A stretch of DNA of 64,000 nt from JANQNX01 sp965601665 (lineage in GTDB: Bacteria > Pseudomonadota > Gammaproteobacteria > Eutrophobiales > Eutrophobiaceae). Positions 56,125 to 63,717 of this stretch are shown in pieces. The position numbers were made by a program, and so were the translations under genes. The notes beneath the pieces were generated by a model. That model was not told the DNA's origin, made no database searches, and saw only the letters and a program-made list of their open reading frames with translations. Each line of letters opens with the position of its first letter. Position 1 is the stretch's first letter. Where the stretch lies: positions 2,480,001-2,544,000 of the forward strand of contig OZ271833.1 in the NCBI GenBank assembly GCA_965601665.1. Reading direction: 5' to 3'.

Positions 56125-56636
56125 ACCAGGCGATTGTTGGTCTTTCTGTTTCGTATGTGGCACTGGCGGCCCTGTTACTGGGCATCTTCCTGCTATCACG
56201 CACATCTGTATGGATAAAGTTTATCTGTGTTTTTCTGGTCACCGGTTTTTATTTTCTGACATATCAAAGCTATCTTGGTCTGCTTGGTTGGCCGACCAGG
56301 CAGGAATTACCGGCGCAATTCCAGCTGATGGCGTCATCTATTACCGAACCGGATGAACGTAATGGTGATCCCGGTAGTATCCATATCTGGATTACAGATT
56401 TTGAAGACAACAAACCCGTCAAACGACCGCGTGCTTATGAGTTACCTTATGATCTTGATCTGCACGCAGCGCTCGACAAGGCGCTTGAGCAAATTCGACA
56501 GGGCAAGATACAACTGGGTAGGAACCTGCAAAGGGTTGAAGAAGCGATGTTACCGCCTGACGCAAGTCGACTCGCCAATAAGCAGCATAAACTCGAGTTT
56601 TTTGATTTGCCCGAGGTACGTTTGCCGGAAAAATAG
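56121..56636 (+). CDS. Membrane protein of motor-like operon, unknown function
   Basis: A 171-residue protein with two membrane helices (about 5-26 and 32-50) and a soluble C-terminal part, probably in the periplasm or cytoplasm depending on topology. The soluble part has GDPGSIHIWITDFEDNKP and RPRAYELPYDLDLHAALDKA. No family is recognised. It overlaps the previous gene by 4 bases and is 2 bases before a lipoprotein gene, so all four are likely co-translated. Confidence 0.7.
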   Translation: MNQAIVGLSVSYVALAALLLGIFLLSRTSVWIKFICVFLVTGFYFLTYQSYLGLLGWPTRQELPAQFQLMASSITEPDERNGDPGSIHIWITDFEDNKPVKRPRAYELPYDLDLHAALDKALEQIRQGKIQLGRNLQRVEEAMLPPDASRLANKQHKLEFFDLPEVRLPEK

Positions 56637-56638
56637 TT

Positions 56639-57361
56639 ATGCAAAGGTATTCACTATTATTCCTGTTCACCTGGATATTGTTGCTGACTATTGGTTGTGA
56701 ACACAGTGCCAGCAACGATTATTTTCCTTTGCGGGAAGGTAAAAACTGGACCTATCTGCTGACAACAACATATCCGGAAGAAACGTTACGCGAGACCGTG
56801 ACGCTTGAGAATCTTGGTGAGATAAGCATTACTGATAAAACCTATCACGTCAGGCGTAGTAGCCATGGTATCGATTATTACCTCAATCGTGATGAGACCG
56901 GTATCTACCGCAGTGCATTACGGACACTGGTGGAATTGAAGCCGCGCCTGGATACTAACCAGAGGTTTGTGCTCAAGTACCCTTTGAGCAAGGGAACAAA
57001 CTGGCAACAAATCACGCGGCCGATGATCCTGATGCGCGTGTTCCCGAATACGCACCTGGCAAAGTCGGCTCAAGTACCCATGATTTTTGAAATCATGTCT
57101 ACGGATGAAAGCGTTACTGTGCCGGCCGGTACATTTGAACACTGTATCAAAGTCGTTGGAGAAGGTGAGACAGAAATTTATACGGATGGTGTCAACGGCT
57201 ACACACGTATTCCTTTTAAAGTAGAAGAGTGGTATGCGCCCGGTGTGGGGCTGGTGAAACAGGTACGTTATGAGCTTGACGGCGAATCGATCAGCGTGGC
57301 TAAAACACCTATCTTCCTGGGCGGTAACAAGCGCCTCGAATTGATTGCCATGGATGATTAG
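56639..57361 (+). CDS. Lipoprotein of motor-like operon, unknown function
   Basis: A 240-residue lipoprotein: hydrophobic signal and lipobox ending TIGC (Cys20), followed by beta-rich repeats such as YFPLREGKNWTYLL, SVTVPAGTFEHCIKVVGEGE and EEWYAPGVGLVKQVRYEL. The last phrases are common in small surface or periplasmic lipoproteins of unknown role. It is the last gene of the four-gene unit and could be the outer-membrane contact of the system; that is inferred. Confidence 0.75.
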   Translation: MQRYSLLFLFTWILLLTIGCEHSASNDYFPLREGKNWTYLLTTTYPEETLRETVTLENLGEISITDKTYHVRRSSHGIDYYLNRDETGIYRSALRTLVELKPRLDTNQRFVLKYPLSKGTNWQQITRPMILMRVFPNTHLAKSAQVPMIFEIMSTDESVTVPAGTFEHCIKVVGEGETEIYTDGVNGYTRIPFKVEEWYAPGVGLVKQVRYELDGESISVAKTPIFLGGNKRLELIAMDD

Positions 57362-57565
57362 TCGGCGCTATTTTGGTTTTTATGCGCTGAATCTTAATTT
57401 TTGGCGAAAAAACGGGGCGACAGCCGGATTTACTGATAATTCAGTCATTTATACCTGTTTCCGAGTGATTTTCTGCACCAATATAATGCGCTAACTAGTT
57501 CATTTATTTGATATTCTTCACAGTATTGTAATTGCATTTTGAGGCCAAAAAGGCTTTAATTTGCT

Positions 57566-57592
57566 GCAGTGCAATATTACACTGCTTGTTTT
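57566..57592 (+). promoter_or_regulatory. Hairpin with T-rich tail before patatin gene
   Basis: GCAGTG (57566-57571) and CACTGC (57580-57585) pair over an 8-base loop, followed by TTGTTTTTT and then the AAGGAG ribosome site. It could work as an attenuator. Its TGC-rich sequence (TTGCTGCAGTGCAATA) also resembles operators of PhaR-type repressors of polyhydroxyalkanoate genes; this second idea is tentative. Confidence 0.4.
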
Positions 57593-57607
57593 TTGAAGGA
57601 GTGCCGT

Positions 57608-58636
57608 ATGGCTCCGAAACATTACAAATACTTAAACCTTGCCTTACAGGGCGATGGATCCCATGGCGCATTTACCTGGGGTGTGCTGCATCGCTTGCTT
57701 GATGAAGACAGCCTGCGGCTGGAGAGCATTTCCAGTGTTAGCTCGGGTGCCATGAACGCCTGTGTCATGGCATCTGGTTACCTCGATGGCGGCCGCAAAG
57801 GCGCGCAGAAAAGGCTGGCGTTGTTCTGGCAGGAAGTCGCTGAACAGTACAAGAATATGTTTGCCTCTGATATTACATCGATGTGGAAGAAGGCGGTGGG
57901 CTTTGATAACCCCGGTTCGCTGGATGCGTATATATCGCTAACGCGTGATTTTTCTCCCTACCAGCTCAACCCATTGAACCTTAACCCGTTACGTGACGTT
58001 CTAAATGAGCTTGTGGATTTTGAACGACTACGTGATGATGATGCAATCCGGTTATATGTTGGCGCGACACAGGTTCGTACCGGCAAGATGCGTCTGTTTG
58101 GAAATGATGAACTGAATGCCGATGTGCTATTGGCCTCGGCCTGTTTGCCCACGTTACACCAGGCCATAGAAATTGATAACGAGCCCTACTGGGACGGTGG
58201 CTATTCCGGCAACCCGCCTTTATACCCGCTGTTGTTTGAATCGAAGCATTCCGATGTGCTTATTGTGTTATTGCAACCATTAATCAGGGATAACCTGCCA
58301 AAAACAGCGGAAGATATACGTAAGCGTGCGCATGAGCTTTCGTTCACCAACACCTTTCTTAGGGAAATGCGGGCGATCATGATGTCCAAGCAGCAGATTA
58401 AACTGAACTGGTTACGTTCTGGTGATCTTGAACGCAGGTTAAACAAATTGAGACTTCATCTTATCGAGGACAAGGAGAACAACGAACGCGATACTCATAG
58501 TCGCTTGAATGCTGACGATGGGTTTCTACGCGATCTGTTCAAGTGTGGCAAGCGTATGACGTCGAGATGGTTGAAGAAGCACATCAGCGATATTGGCCAA
58601 CGTTCAAGCATGGATCTTGTCAAATTGTTTGGCTAG
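57608..58636 (+). CDS. Patatin-like phospholipase
   Basis: A 342-residue protein with the patatin lipase fold. The oxyanion stretch reads LALQGDGSHGAFTWGVL, where GGG is usual; the nucleophile elbow is ISSVSSGAMNACV, giving S-V-S-S-G instead of G-x-S-x-G; the Asp of the dyad is in WDGGYSGNP. Catalytic Ser and Asp are therefore kept, but two glycines are changed. The ATG at 57608 is chosen for its AAGGAG site; an upstream in-frame ATG adds 13 residues. No signal peptide, so cytoplasmic or membrane-associated. Substrate unknown. Confidence 0.87.
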   Translation: MAPKHYKYLNLALQGDGSHGAFTWGVLHRLLDEDSLRLESISSVSSGAMNACVMASGYLDGGRKGAQKRLALFWQEVAEQYKNMFASDITSMWKKAVGFDNPGSLDAYISLTRDFSPYQLNPLNLNPLRDVLNELVDFERLRDDDAIRLYVGATQVRTGKMRLFGNDELNADVLLASACLPTLHQAIEIDNEPYWDGGYSGNPPLYPLLFESKHSDVLIVLLQPLIRDNLPKTAEDIRKRAHELSFTNTFLREMRAIMMSKQQIKLNWLRSGDLERRLNKLRLHLIEDKENNERDTHSRLNADDGFLRDLFKCGKRMTSRWLKKHISDIGQRSSMDLVKLFG

Positions 58637-58711
58637 ATGAGCTCTATTAAACAGTGAAAACTCTACTCATGCATTGCGTTTATACTACTAGGCTATACTC
58701 GGTATATAGAC

Positions 58712-59272
58712 ATGCAACTCTGGAATACAAAATATAGCTTTGGACTGGTGGCCATATTCTTCCATTGGTTCATGGCGATACTCATCGTTGGGCTTTTCAT
58801 AATCGGTATTTACATGGTAGAACTCGATTATTATCACGCCTGGTATAACGCTGCGCCGTGGTGGCATAAGTCTCTGGGTATGCTGGTGTTGATGCTGTTA
58901 CCTTTACGTTTGTTATGGTCTGCAATTAACCAGCGTCCGCTGGATTTGCCTGGCTTCTGGCTGGAAAAGATCATAGGCAGGTTCACCCATTATGCGCTGT
59001 ACTTGTTGCTAACACTTGTTTGTATCAGTGGCTACCTGGTGACAACTGCAAAAGGGGCCGATATCGATATATTTGGCTGGTTTACTGTTCCTGCAATCGC
59101 AATACTGGAAATAAAGCAGGCCAAACTTGTTGGTGATGCGCATGCATTAACGTCTTATTTACTTGGATTATTTTTTTCACTGCATATGGTTGCATCATTC
59201 AAGCATCACTACTCTGATCAAGATGTAACGCTAAAGCGTATGCTCAAACCTGGTATTAAAGGAGAACAATGA
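58712..59272 (+). CDS. Cytochrome b561
   Basis: A 186-residue inner-membrane di-haem b protein with four helices. Haem-ligand histidines are in IFFHWFMAILIVG, PWWHKSLGMLV, DAHALTSYLLG and SLHMVASFKHH. The family passes electrons between quinol and periplasmic acceptors such as superoxide. Its stop overlaps the YceI start by 4 bases (ATGA), a pairing seen in many bacteria. Confidence 0.93.
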   Translation: MQLWNTKYSFGLVAIFFHWFMAILIVGLFIIGIYMVELDYYHAWYNAAPWWHKSLGMLVLMLLPLRLLWSAINQRPLDLPGFWLEKIIGRFTHYALYLLLTLVCISGYLVTTAKGADIDIFGWFTVPAIAILEIKQAKLVGDAHALTSYLLGLFFSLHMVASFKHHYSDQDVTLKRMLKPGIKGEQ

Positions 59273-59844
59273 TGAACAAACTGTTAACCATGTTCGTTTG
59301 CATGGCATTACTTTCGGGTAATGTACTGGCTGATGACTATGTAATTGACAAGAAAGGGATGCATGCCTTTATCCAGTTCAAGATATCGCACCTTGGATTC
59401 AGTTGGTTATATGGTCGTTTCAACGAATTCGCTGGTGAATTTACTTACGACAAGGAAAATCCATCAGCCTCAAGTGTCGTTGTAAATATCAACCCTGCCA
59501 GCGTTGATTCCAACCATGCCGAAAGAGACAAACACTTACGTAGTGAAGATTTTCTGTATGTCGACAAATTCCCTGAAGCTCGTTTTGTGAGTAACTCATT
59601 CAGTATGAATGATGATGGTACCGGTATTTTGAGTGGAGACTTTACGCTCAGGGGAGTGACCAAATCTCTGCAGATAGCAATCAGTAAAACCGGGGAGGGT
59701 AAGGACCCCTGGGGTGGCTATCGAGTTGGCTTTGAAGGAAAAACCAGTTTTGCATTGGCAGACTACGGTATACCAAAAGATCTTGGCCCCGCTACAAAAG
59801 AAGTAGAACTCATTCTTTCAATTGAGGGTGTACGTAAAGAGTAA
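59269..59844 (+). CDS. YceI-family periplasmic protein
   Basis: A 191-residue lipocalin-like protein with a signal peptide (LLTMFVCMALLSGNVLA, cleavage near residue 21). The YceI mark is YVIDKKGMHAFIQFKISHLG with FNEFAGEFTYD. The family binds polyprenoid lipids such as ubiquinone-like molecules. Co-encoded with cytochrome b561, so a shared quinone or redox role is likely. The ribosome site AAAGGAG lies just upstream. Confidence 0.92.
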   Translation: MMNKLLTMFVCMALLSGNVLADDYVIDKKGMHAFIQFKISHLGFSWLYGRFNEFAGEFTYDKENPSASSVVVNINPASVDSNHAERDKHLRSEDFLYVDKFPEARFVSNSFSMNDDGTGILSGDFTLRGVTKSLQIAISKTGEGKDPWGGYRVGFEGKTSFALADYGIPKDLGPATKEVELILSIEGVRKE

Positions 59845-59887
59845 CCGTTTTAAGGACAGCCCGGCTGTTCAGCTACAATCCAGCAAG

Positions 59888-60376
59888 CTAGGAAGGCTCG
59901 TTGGCTTTTATGTCAGCATGATATTCAGTATAGACATATACCGGTATATCCAGCTCGCCCAAACGTTCCTGAATTAGTGGCCACACTTCTGACCAATCAA
60001 GACCGCCTACACCGGTTGCCAGCTTCGGTAAAGCCAGGGATTCGATTTTTTCCTTGTGCACAATTTTGGCAAGTTCGCGTAAGGCATGGTTAACGTTGCT
60101 TAGTGTGGCCTTGCCTGGTTTCGACCCATGTTCATAGCCGCCTTCCTGGGTTAACAGGTTAATGACGCGTACATGGTCAGGCCCTCCCCACATCCATGCT
60201 GAACCTGATTTCGGTTGTTGTTGATGGCCCCAGTGGTGAAAGTCCTTATGCATCGCCGGATAAAGTTGATGCAGTGACAGGGCGAGCCCCTGGTTCATCG
60301 GATCGTTTGGTGCAACACCATGCGCAATCGCTTGCGCACCGGTTTTCAAAATATCTCCTTTTACCTGGTAAAGCAT
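59888..60376 (-). CDS. Macro domain protein
   Basis: A 162-residue macro domain: MLYQVKGDILKTGAQAIAHG at the ligand-binding start, APNDPMNQGLALSL and the late loop LPKLATGVGGLDWSEVW. Such proteins bind or hydrolyse ADP-ribose derivatives, for example ADP-ribose-1''-phosphate. The ATG at 60376 is chosen because AGGAGG lies 5 bases upstream on the minus strand, which rules against the ATG 9 codons earlier. No toxin partner lies next to it. Confidence 0.87.
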   Translation of the reverse strand: MLYQVKGDILKTGAQAIAHGVAPNDPMNQGLALSLHQLYPAMHKDFHHWGHQQQPKSGSAWMWGGPDHVRVINLLTQEGGYEHGSKPGKATLSNVNHALRELAKIVHKEKIESLALPKLATGVGGLDWSEVWPLIQERLGELDIPVYVYTEYHADIKANEPS

Positions 60377-60508
60377 AAAACCTCCTCTTATTGGTTCATA
60401 CAAGCATTCTAGTTGCTAAAACAGCAAACACATTTGATCCTTGTCAAGCAGACATACAACTATCTGCAATCCAGCCTGAGAAACATCGGGATTGGTTAGC
60501 GTAATATT

Positions 60509-60751
60509 CTAGTTGTTGTCCTTGTCATCATTGATAACTTCGCCTTCAATAATATCGCCCTTGTCTTCAAGTAATTTATCCTGTTTGATATTGGCCAGTA
60601 TGATGGCAACAAGCCCGAGAATCAGTTCGTCAATGAACGGGATAAAATCCGGGATAAAAAAGTTAAACACGAACAGGCAGACAGTAACCAGAAACAGGTT
60701 TCTGAATTTTAATCGGTTAGCAAAGCGCAGGAATTTATCGACTGGATTTAT
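60509..60751 (-). CDS. Small membrane protein (DUF6116-like) with apparent ATA start
   Basis: An 80-residue frame: INPVDKFLRFANRLKFRN, then a hydrophobic segment LFLVTVCLFVFNFFIPDFIP, FIDELILGLVAIILANIK and an acidic tail ending in DDKDNN. It resembles small membrane proteins of other Gammaproteobacteria that begin MNPV. In that position this sequence has ATA, with GGGAGAG a normal distance upstream; no ATG, GTG or TTG is found in frame between the preceding TAG and this point. Either AUA (or an upstream ATT) is used, the ATG has mutated, or the base is a sequencing error. Confidence 0.6.
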   Translation of the reverse strand: MNPVDKFLRFANRLKFRNLFLVTVCLFVFNFFIPDFIPFIDELILGLVAIILANIKQDKLLEDKGDIIEGEVINDDKDNN

Positions 60752-60830
60752 CTTTTCTCTCCCGGATAAACAACAGTTTGTTAACCAAATGTTGAAAGTC
60801 TATTAACCGTCACTATATTAACAGGTTCAT

Positions 60831-60905
60831 GGCTGGGTGGCAGAATATCCTATGCGGCGGTTCGCAAGACCGTAGATGTTGGTTTGAATCCAACCCCAGC
60901 CTCCA
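60831..60905 (+). tRNA. tRNA-Cys(GCA)-like gene with altered loops
   Basis: A full cloverleaf can be drawn. Acceptor GGCTGGG/CCCAGCC with T discriminator and encoded CCA; D stem GCA/TGC; anticodon stem GCGGT/ACCGT with loop TCGCAAG, giving anticodon GCA (Cys); T stem GTTGG/CCAAC. Loop positions are unusual: base 33 is C where U is nearly universal, base 38 is G, the D-loop lacks the GG pair 18-19, and the T-loop is TTTGAAT so C56 is lost. Stems are intact, with an inverted 31-39 pair compared with common tRNA-Cys. It may be a divergent functional tRNA or a recent pseudogene. Confidence 0.7.
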
Positions 60906-61209
60906 CCCTGTTTGCGCTTTAAGGATGCAGGCTTGCACCAGTTTTCGGCAGGAATTGTCGGTGTATACGTGCTGATACTTGTAATTGCTTGAATTAAAAG
61001 CGCTAAATTTTTTTTCAAAGGACCGGAACTGGCACCGCACTTGCTGAGTAGTTAACGATTAACTGTTTATTGTTGCCGTATTCGTTACAGCACAATAATC
61101 TGGCAGATCAGGACAGGATATGGAAACAGGCAAGAATTCTCGCTTATGCGTGTATCTGACACTGATTACGAAAACTTGATAACAAGACGGGTGTCTATAT
61201 ATACGAGTT
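60906..61209. other. Intergenic region with sigma-54 site
   Basis: About 304 bases between the tRNA-Cys-like gene and the small zinc-ribbon ORF. It holds the sigma-54 type element at 61030-61045 and a 19-codon frame at 61120 (METGKNSRLCVY) with AGGACAGG just before it; that frame is too short to call. Confidence 0.4.
61030..61045 (+). promoter_or_regulatory. Sigma-54 type -24/-12 promoter
   Basis: TGGCACCGCACTTGCT matches the sigma-54 consensus (TGGCAC, five bases, TTGCT) with correct GG to GC spacing. Only the G after TGGCAC differs. Transcription would start near 61056 and run toward the zinc-ribbon ORF and yqeC. No enhancer-binding protein is encoded in the window. Confidence 0.6.
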
Positions 61210-61389
61210 ATGAGTAAAGTACCTACAATTCCATGCCCGATATGCGGTGCGCCTATACATGTACGTCAGGTGCAGTTACCAAGTGGTGAAATTGCCCGCG
61301 TTTTTGCTGAGCCATTATCCATCAGTGATAACTGGGTTGATTTTCACGAACACCAGTCCGGTGATTCCAGAATGTCTAGCATTAACTAG
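61210..61389 (+). CDS. Small zinc-ribbon-like protein
   Basis: A 59-residue frame starting MSKVPTIPCPICGAPIHVRQ, with one CPxCG knuckle and no second pair, and ending SGDSRMSSIN. It has balanced composition and an aromatic, acidic middle (SISDNWVDFHEHQSGD). The ribosome site is weak. Placed downstream of a sigma-54 type element and 58 bases before yqeC on the same strand. Function unknown. Confidence 0.5.
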   Translation: MSKVPTIPCPICGAPIHVRQVQLPSGEIARVFAEPLSISDNWVDFHEHQSGDSRMSSIN

Positions 61390-61447
61390 GCTCTCGCCAT
61401 TACTTTCAGAGATTTTTCTGAATCAATCCTTGTATTAAACTTGTGAC

Positions 61448-62209
61448 ATGACAGTCACTAATCTGGTTGATGCATTGCATGCACATACTGGCGTAATCAG
61501 CTGCGTTGGTGCTGGAGGGAAAAAATCCACCATGTTCAGACTGGCCGCTGCCCATAATGGCAGGGTCGGTATAACAGCGACCGCGCATATAGAGTTTTTT
61601 CCAAAAAATCTGGATGCAACATGTTATGTAGCTGAAGAAGCTGTCTTACTGGAAACGATAGCCAATGACGAAGAGTCGAAAGTTATTGCTTTTGCCAGGC
61701 CTTCAAGTCGATTCGGACGACGTGCAGGCATTGCAGTGGACAATGTTTTGCGATTCAAACAGGCAGGTAAGTTTGAGCTGTTGCTGATAAAAGCAGATGG
61801 TGCGCGTGGTCGTTTTGTTAAGGCCCCGGCATCGCATGAGCCAGTATTATCGGGATTTACTGACATTGTTATACCTGTTCTTTCAGCAAAAGTAATCGGA
61901 CAGCCATTAAGCAATGATATTGCACACCGCGTTGATATACTGGAATCAATATTTGATATCAGGGAAATGGATATCATCCAGCCTATACATATAGCCCGCT
62001 TGTTGAGTTCCGAACAGGGACTTCTTAAAGATACGGGCTCTGCCAATGTTATACCGTTGATCAATATGGTTGATGATGTTGATACACTAAAGTCTGCGAC
62101 TGCTGCAGCTGAACAGGCATTGGAAATGACATCAAGGTTTGATCGAGTTGTGCTTGCGGCAATGAAAAAAGAAACACCGATAGTAAGGGTGATTGAACGC
62201 TGGCAGTAA
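61448..62209 (+). CDS. yqeC: YqeC-like selenium-cofactor accessory protein
   Basis: A 253-residue protein of the YqeC family, with a P-loop-like ISCVGAGGKKSTMFRLA, ITATAHIEFF, LLIKADGARGRFVKAPASHE and a late region RLLSSEQGLLKDTG. YqeC is associated with selenium-dependent molybdenum hydroxylases in other bacteria. No such hydroxylase, SelD or MocA-like gene is in this window. The stop lies 4 bases from the convergent permease stop. Confidence 0.8.
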   Translation: MTVTNLVDALHAHTGVISCVGAGGKKSTMFRLAAAHNGRVGITATAHIEFFPKNLDATCYVAEEAVLLETIANDEESKVIAFARPSSRFGRRAGIAVDNVLRFKQAGKFELLLIKADGARGRFVKAPASHEPVLSGFTDIVIPVLSAKVIGQPLSNDIAHRVDILESIFDIREMDIIQPIHIARLLSSEQGLLKDTGSANVIPLINMVDDVDTLKSATAAAEQALEMTSRFDRVVLAAMKKETPIVRVIERWQ

Positions 62210-62213
62210 TTGT

Positions 62214-63710
62214 TCATCGCATCACATTCAACAGGTTTTCAGGTACCTGGTTGATATCAAGCTGCCATGCAACAGGCAGGTAATAGATGACGAAAAGGGT
62301 AATAAAAAATACACCAATAAGGTTCATCCAAAAACCAGTGCGGCACATTTGTGAAATAGAGAAGTAATGACTGCTATAGGCTATCGCATTTGGAGGCGTG
62401 GCAACTGGTAGCATGAACGCGCAAGATGCGGCAAGTGAGACCGCAGCCATTAGGCAATACGGATGAATGGAAACAGCAATAGCCATGGCAGCAACGATTG
62501 GCAGGAACATGGACGCCGTTGCTGTATTAGAAGTGATCTCCGTGAGCATAATTACAACGCAGATCGAAGCCAGTACCAGCCAGATAGTCCTGAAATCCTG
62601 CAGTATCTCCAGTTGCAACGCAATTGTTTCTGTTAATCCACTATCAATAAAACCCTTTGCCAGTGCAAAGCCGCCTCCGAATAAAATGAGTATATCCCAC
62701 GGGATTTTACGCGCGGTTTTCCAGTCAAGCAGAAACTCACCCTTTCCGGCGGGAATAATAAACAATAAAATTGCGCCTGCCATCGCGATTGTTGAATCAG
62801 TGATGGTTTGAAATACTTCCAGCTTCACCAGACCTCGGCCAATCCATAAACAAGCGACACTCACAAAAACAAGCAGCACCATTTTTTCCTGCACCGACAT
62901 GGGGCCAAGCTGGTCAAGTTCTGCATTAATTGCCTGCTTGCCACCAGGCAGCTCTGTAATTTCACTCTGATAAGCTATGCGGGTCAGGTAATACCAGCAG
63001 ACCATAAGCAGGGTGACTGATAACGGTAAAGCAAACAGCATCCAGGTGCCGAAACTTATCGATGTATCAAACTGTTCCTCAATTATGCCGGCCATGATGG
63101 CATTCGGTGGCGTTCCTATTAAAGTAGCGATGCCGCCAATAGACGCAGCGTAGGCGATGCCCAGCATCAGCGCGATGCCAAATTGAAAATTTTCCGGGCT
63201 GGTATCAGTATCCATAGCCGGATCGCGCTTGATTTCGGTGATTACCTGTTTCATCACTGCCAGGCCAATCGTTATCATCAGCATTGTTGCCGCGGTATTA
63301 CTAATCCACATTGACAGGCCGGCAGAGGCAAGCATAAAACCAAGGATAATTCGATTGGCAGTCACACCGACGAGTTTAATAGTATGCAAGGCGATGCGCT
63401 TGTGCAGGTTCCACTTTTCAATAGTTACGGCAATGAGAAAACCACCAAGAAAAAGATAAATGAGATGATGTGCATAAGGCTGCGTAACTTCACGTCCGCT
63501 CATGACCCCCAGTAATGGAAACAGGACAATCGGAAGTAACGCCGTAGCAGCAACCGGAATCGCTTCGCTTATCCACCATATTGCCATTAATATCGCCACG
63601 GCCAGTACGTTTTTTGCTTGCGGGGAAAGTGATTCTGTTGCCGGGACAACAAGCACAAGCAAAAACAGGCACAATCCGGTTACCAGGCCGATCTGTTTTT
63701 TCATTTGCAT
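62214..63710 (-). CDS. SLC13/DASS family carboxylate transporter
   Basis: A 498-residue inner-membrane transporter with about 11 helices. Both sodium/substrate motifs are present: SNTAAT in MWISNTAATMLM and SNTATA in TEITSNTATASMF; IGTPPNAIM and VATPPNAIAYSS are the paired loops. The family moves di- and tricarboxylates or sulfate with sodium. The porin gene upstream ends 7 bases before its start, so outer- and inner-membrane uptake are probably co-expressed. Confidence 0.92.
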   Translation of the reverse strand: MQMKKQIGLVTGLCLFLLVLVVPATESLSPQAKNVLAVAILMAIWWISEAIPVAATALLPIVLFPLLGVMSGREVTQPYAHHLIYLFLGGFLIAVTIEKWNLHKRIALHTIKLVGVTANRIILGFMLASAGLSMWISNTAATMLMITIGLAVMKQVITEIKRDPAMDTDTSPENFQFGIALMLGIAYAASIGGIATLIGTPPNAIMAGIIEEQFDTSISFGTWMLFALPLSVTLLMVCWYYLTRIAYQSEITELPGGKQAINAELDQLGPMSVQEKMVLLVFVSVACLWIGRGLVKLEVFQTITDSTIAMAGAILLFIIPAGKGEFLLDWKTARKIPWDILILFGGGFALAKGFIDSGLTETIALQLEILQDFRTIWLVLASICVVIMLTEITSNTATASMFLPIVAAMAIAVSIHPYCLMAAVSLAASCAFMLPVATPPNAIAYSSHYFSISQMCRTGFWMNLIGVFFITLFVIYYLPVAWQLDINQVPENLLNVMR

Positions 63711-63717
63711 GATGTTG

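Noticed and set aside
59888..60376. DarTG-type toxin-antitoxin system
   Set aside because: The macro domain protein has no adjacent DarT-like ADP-ribosyltransferase.
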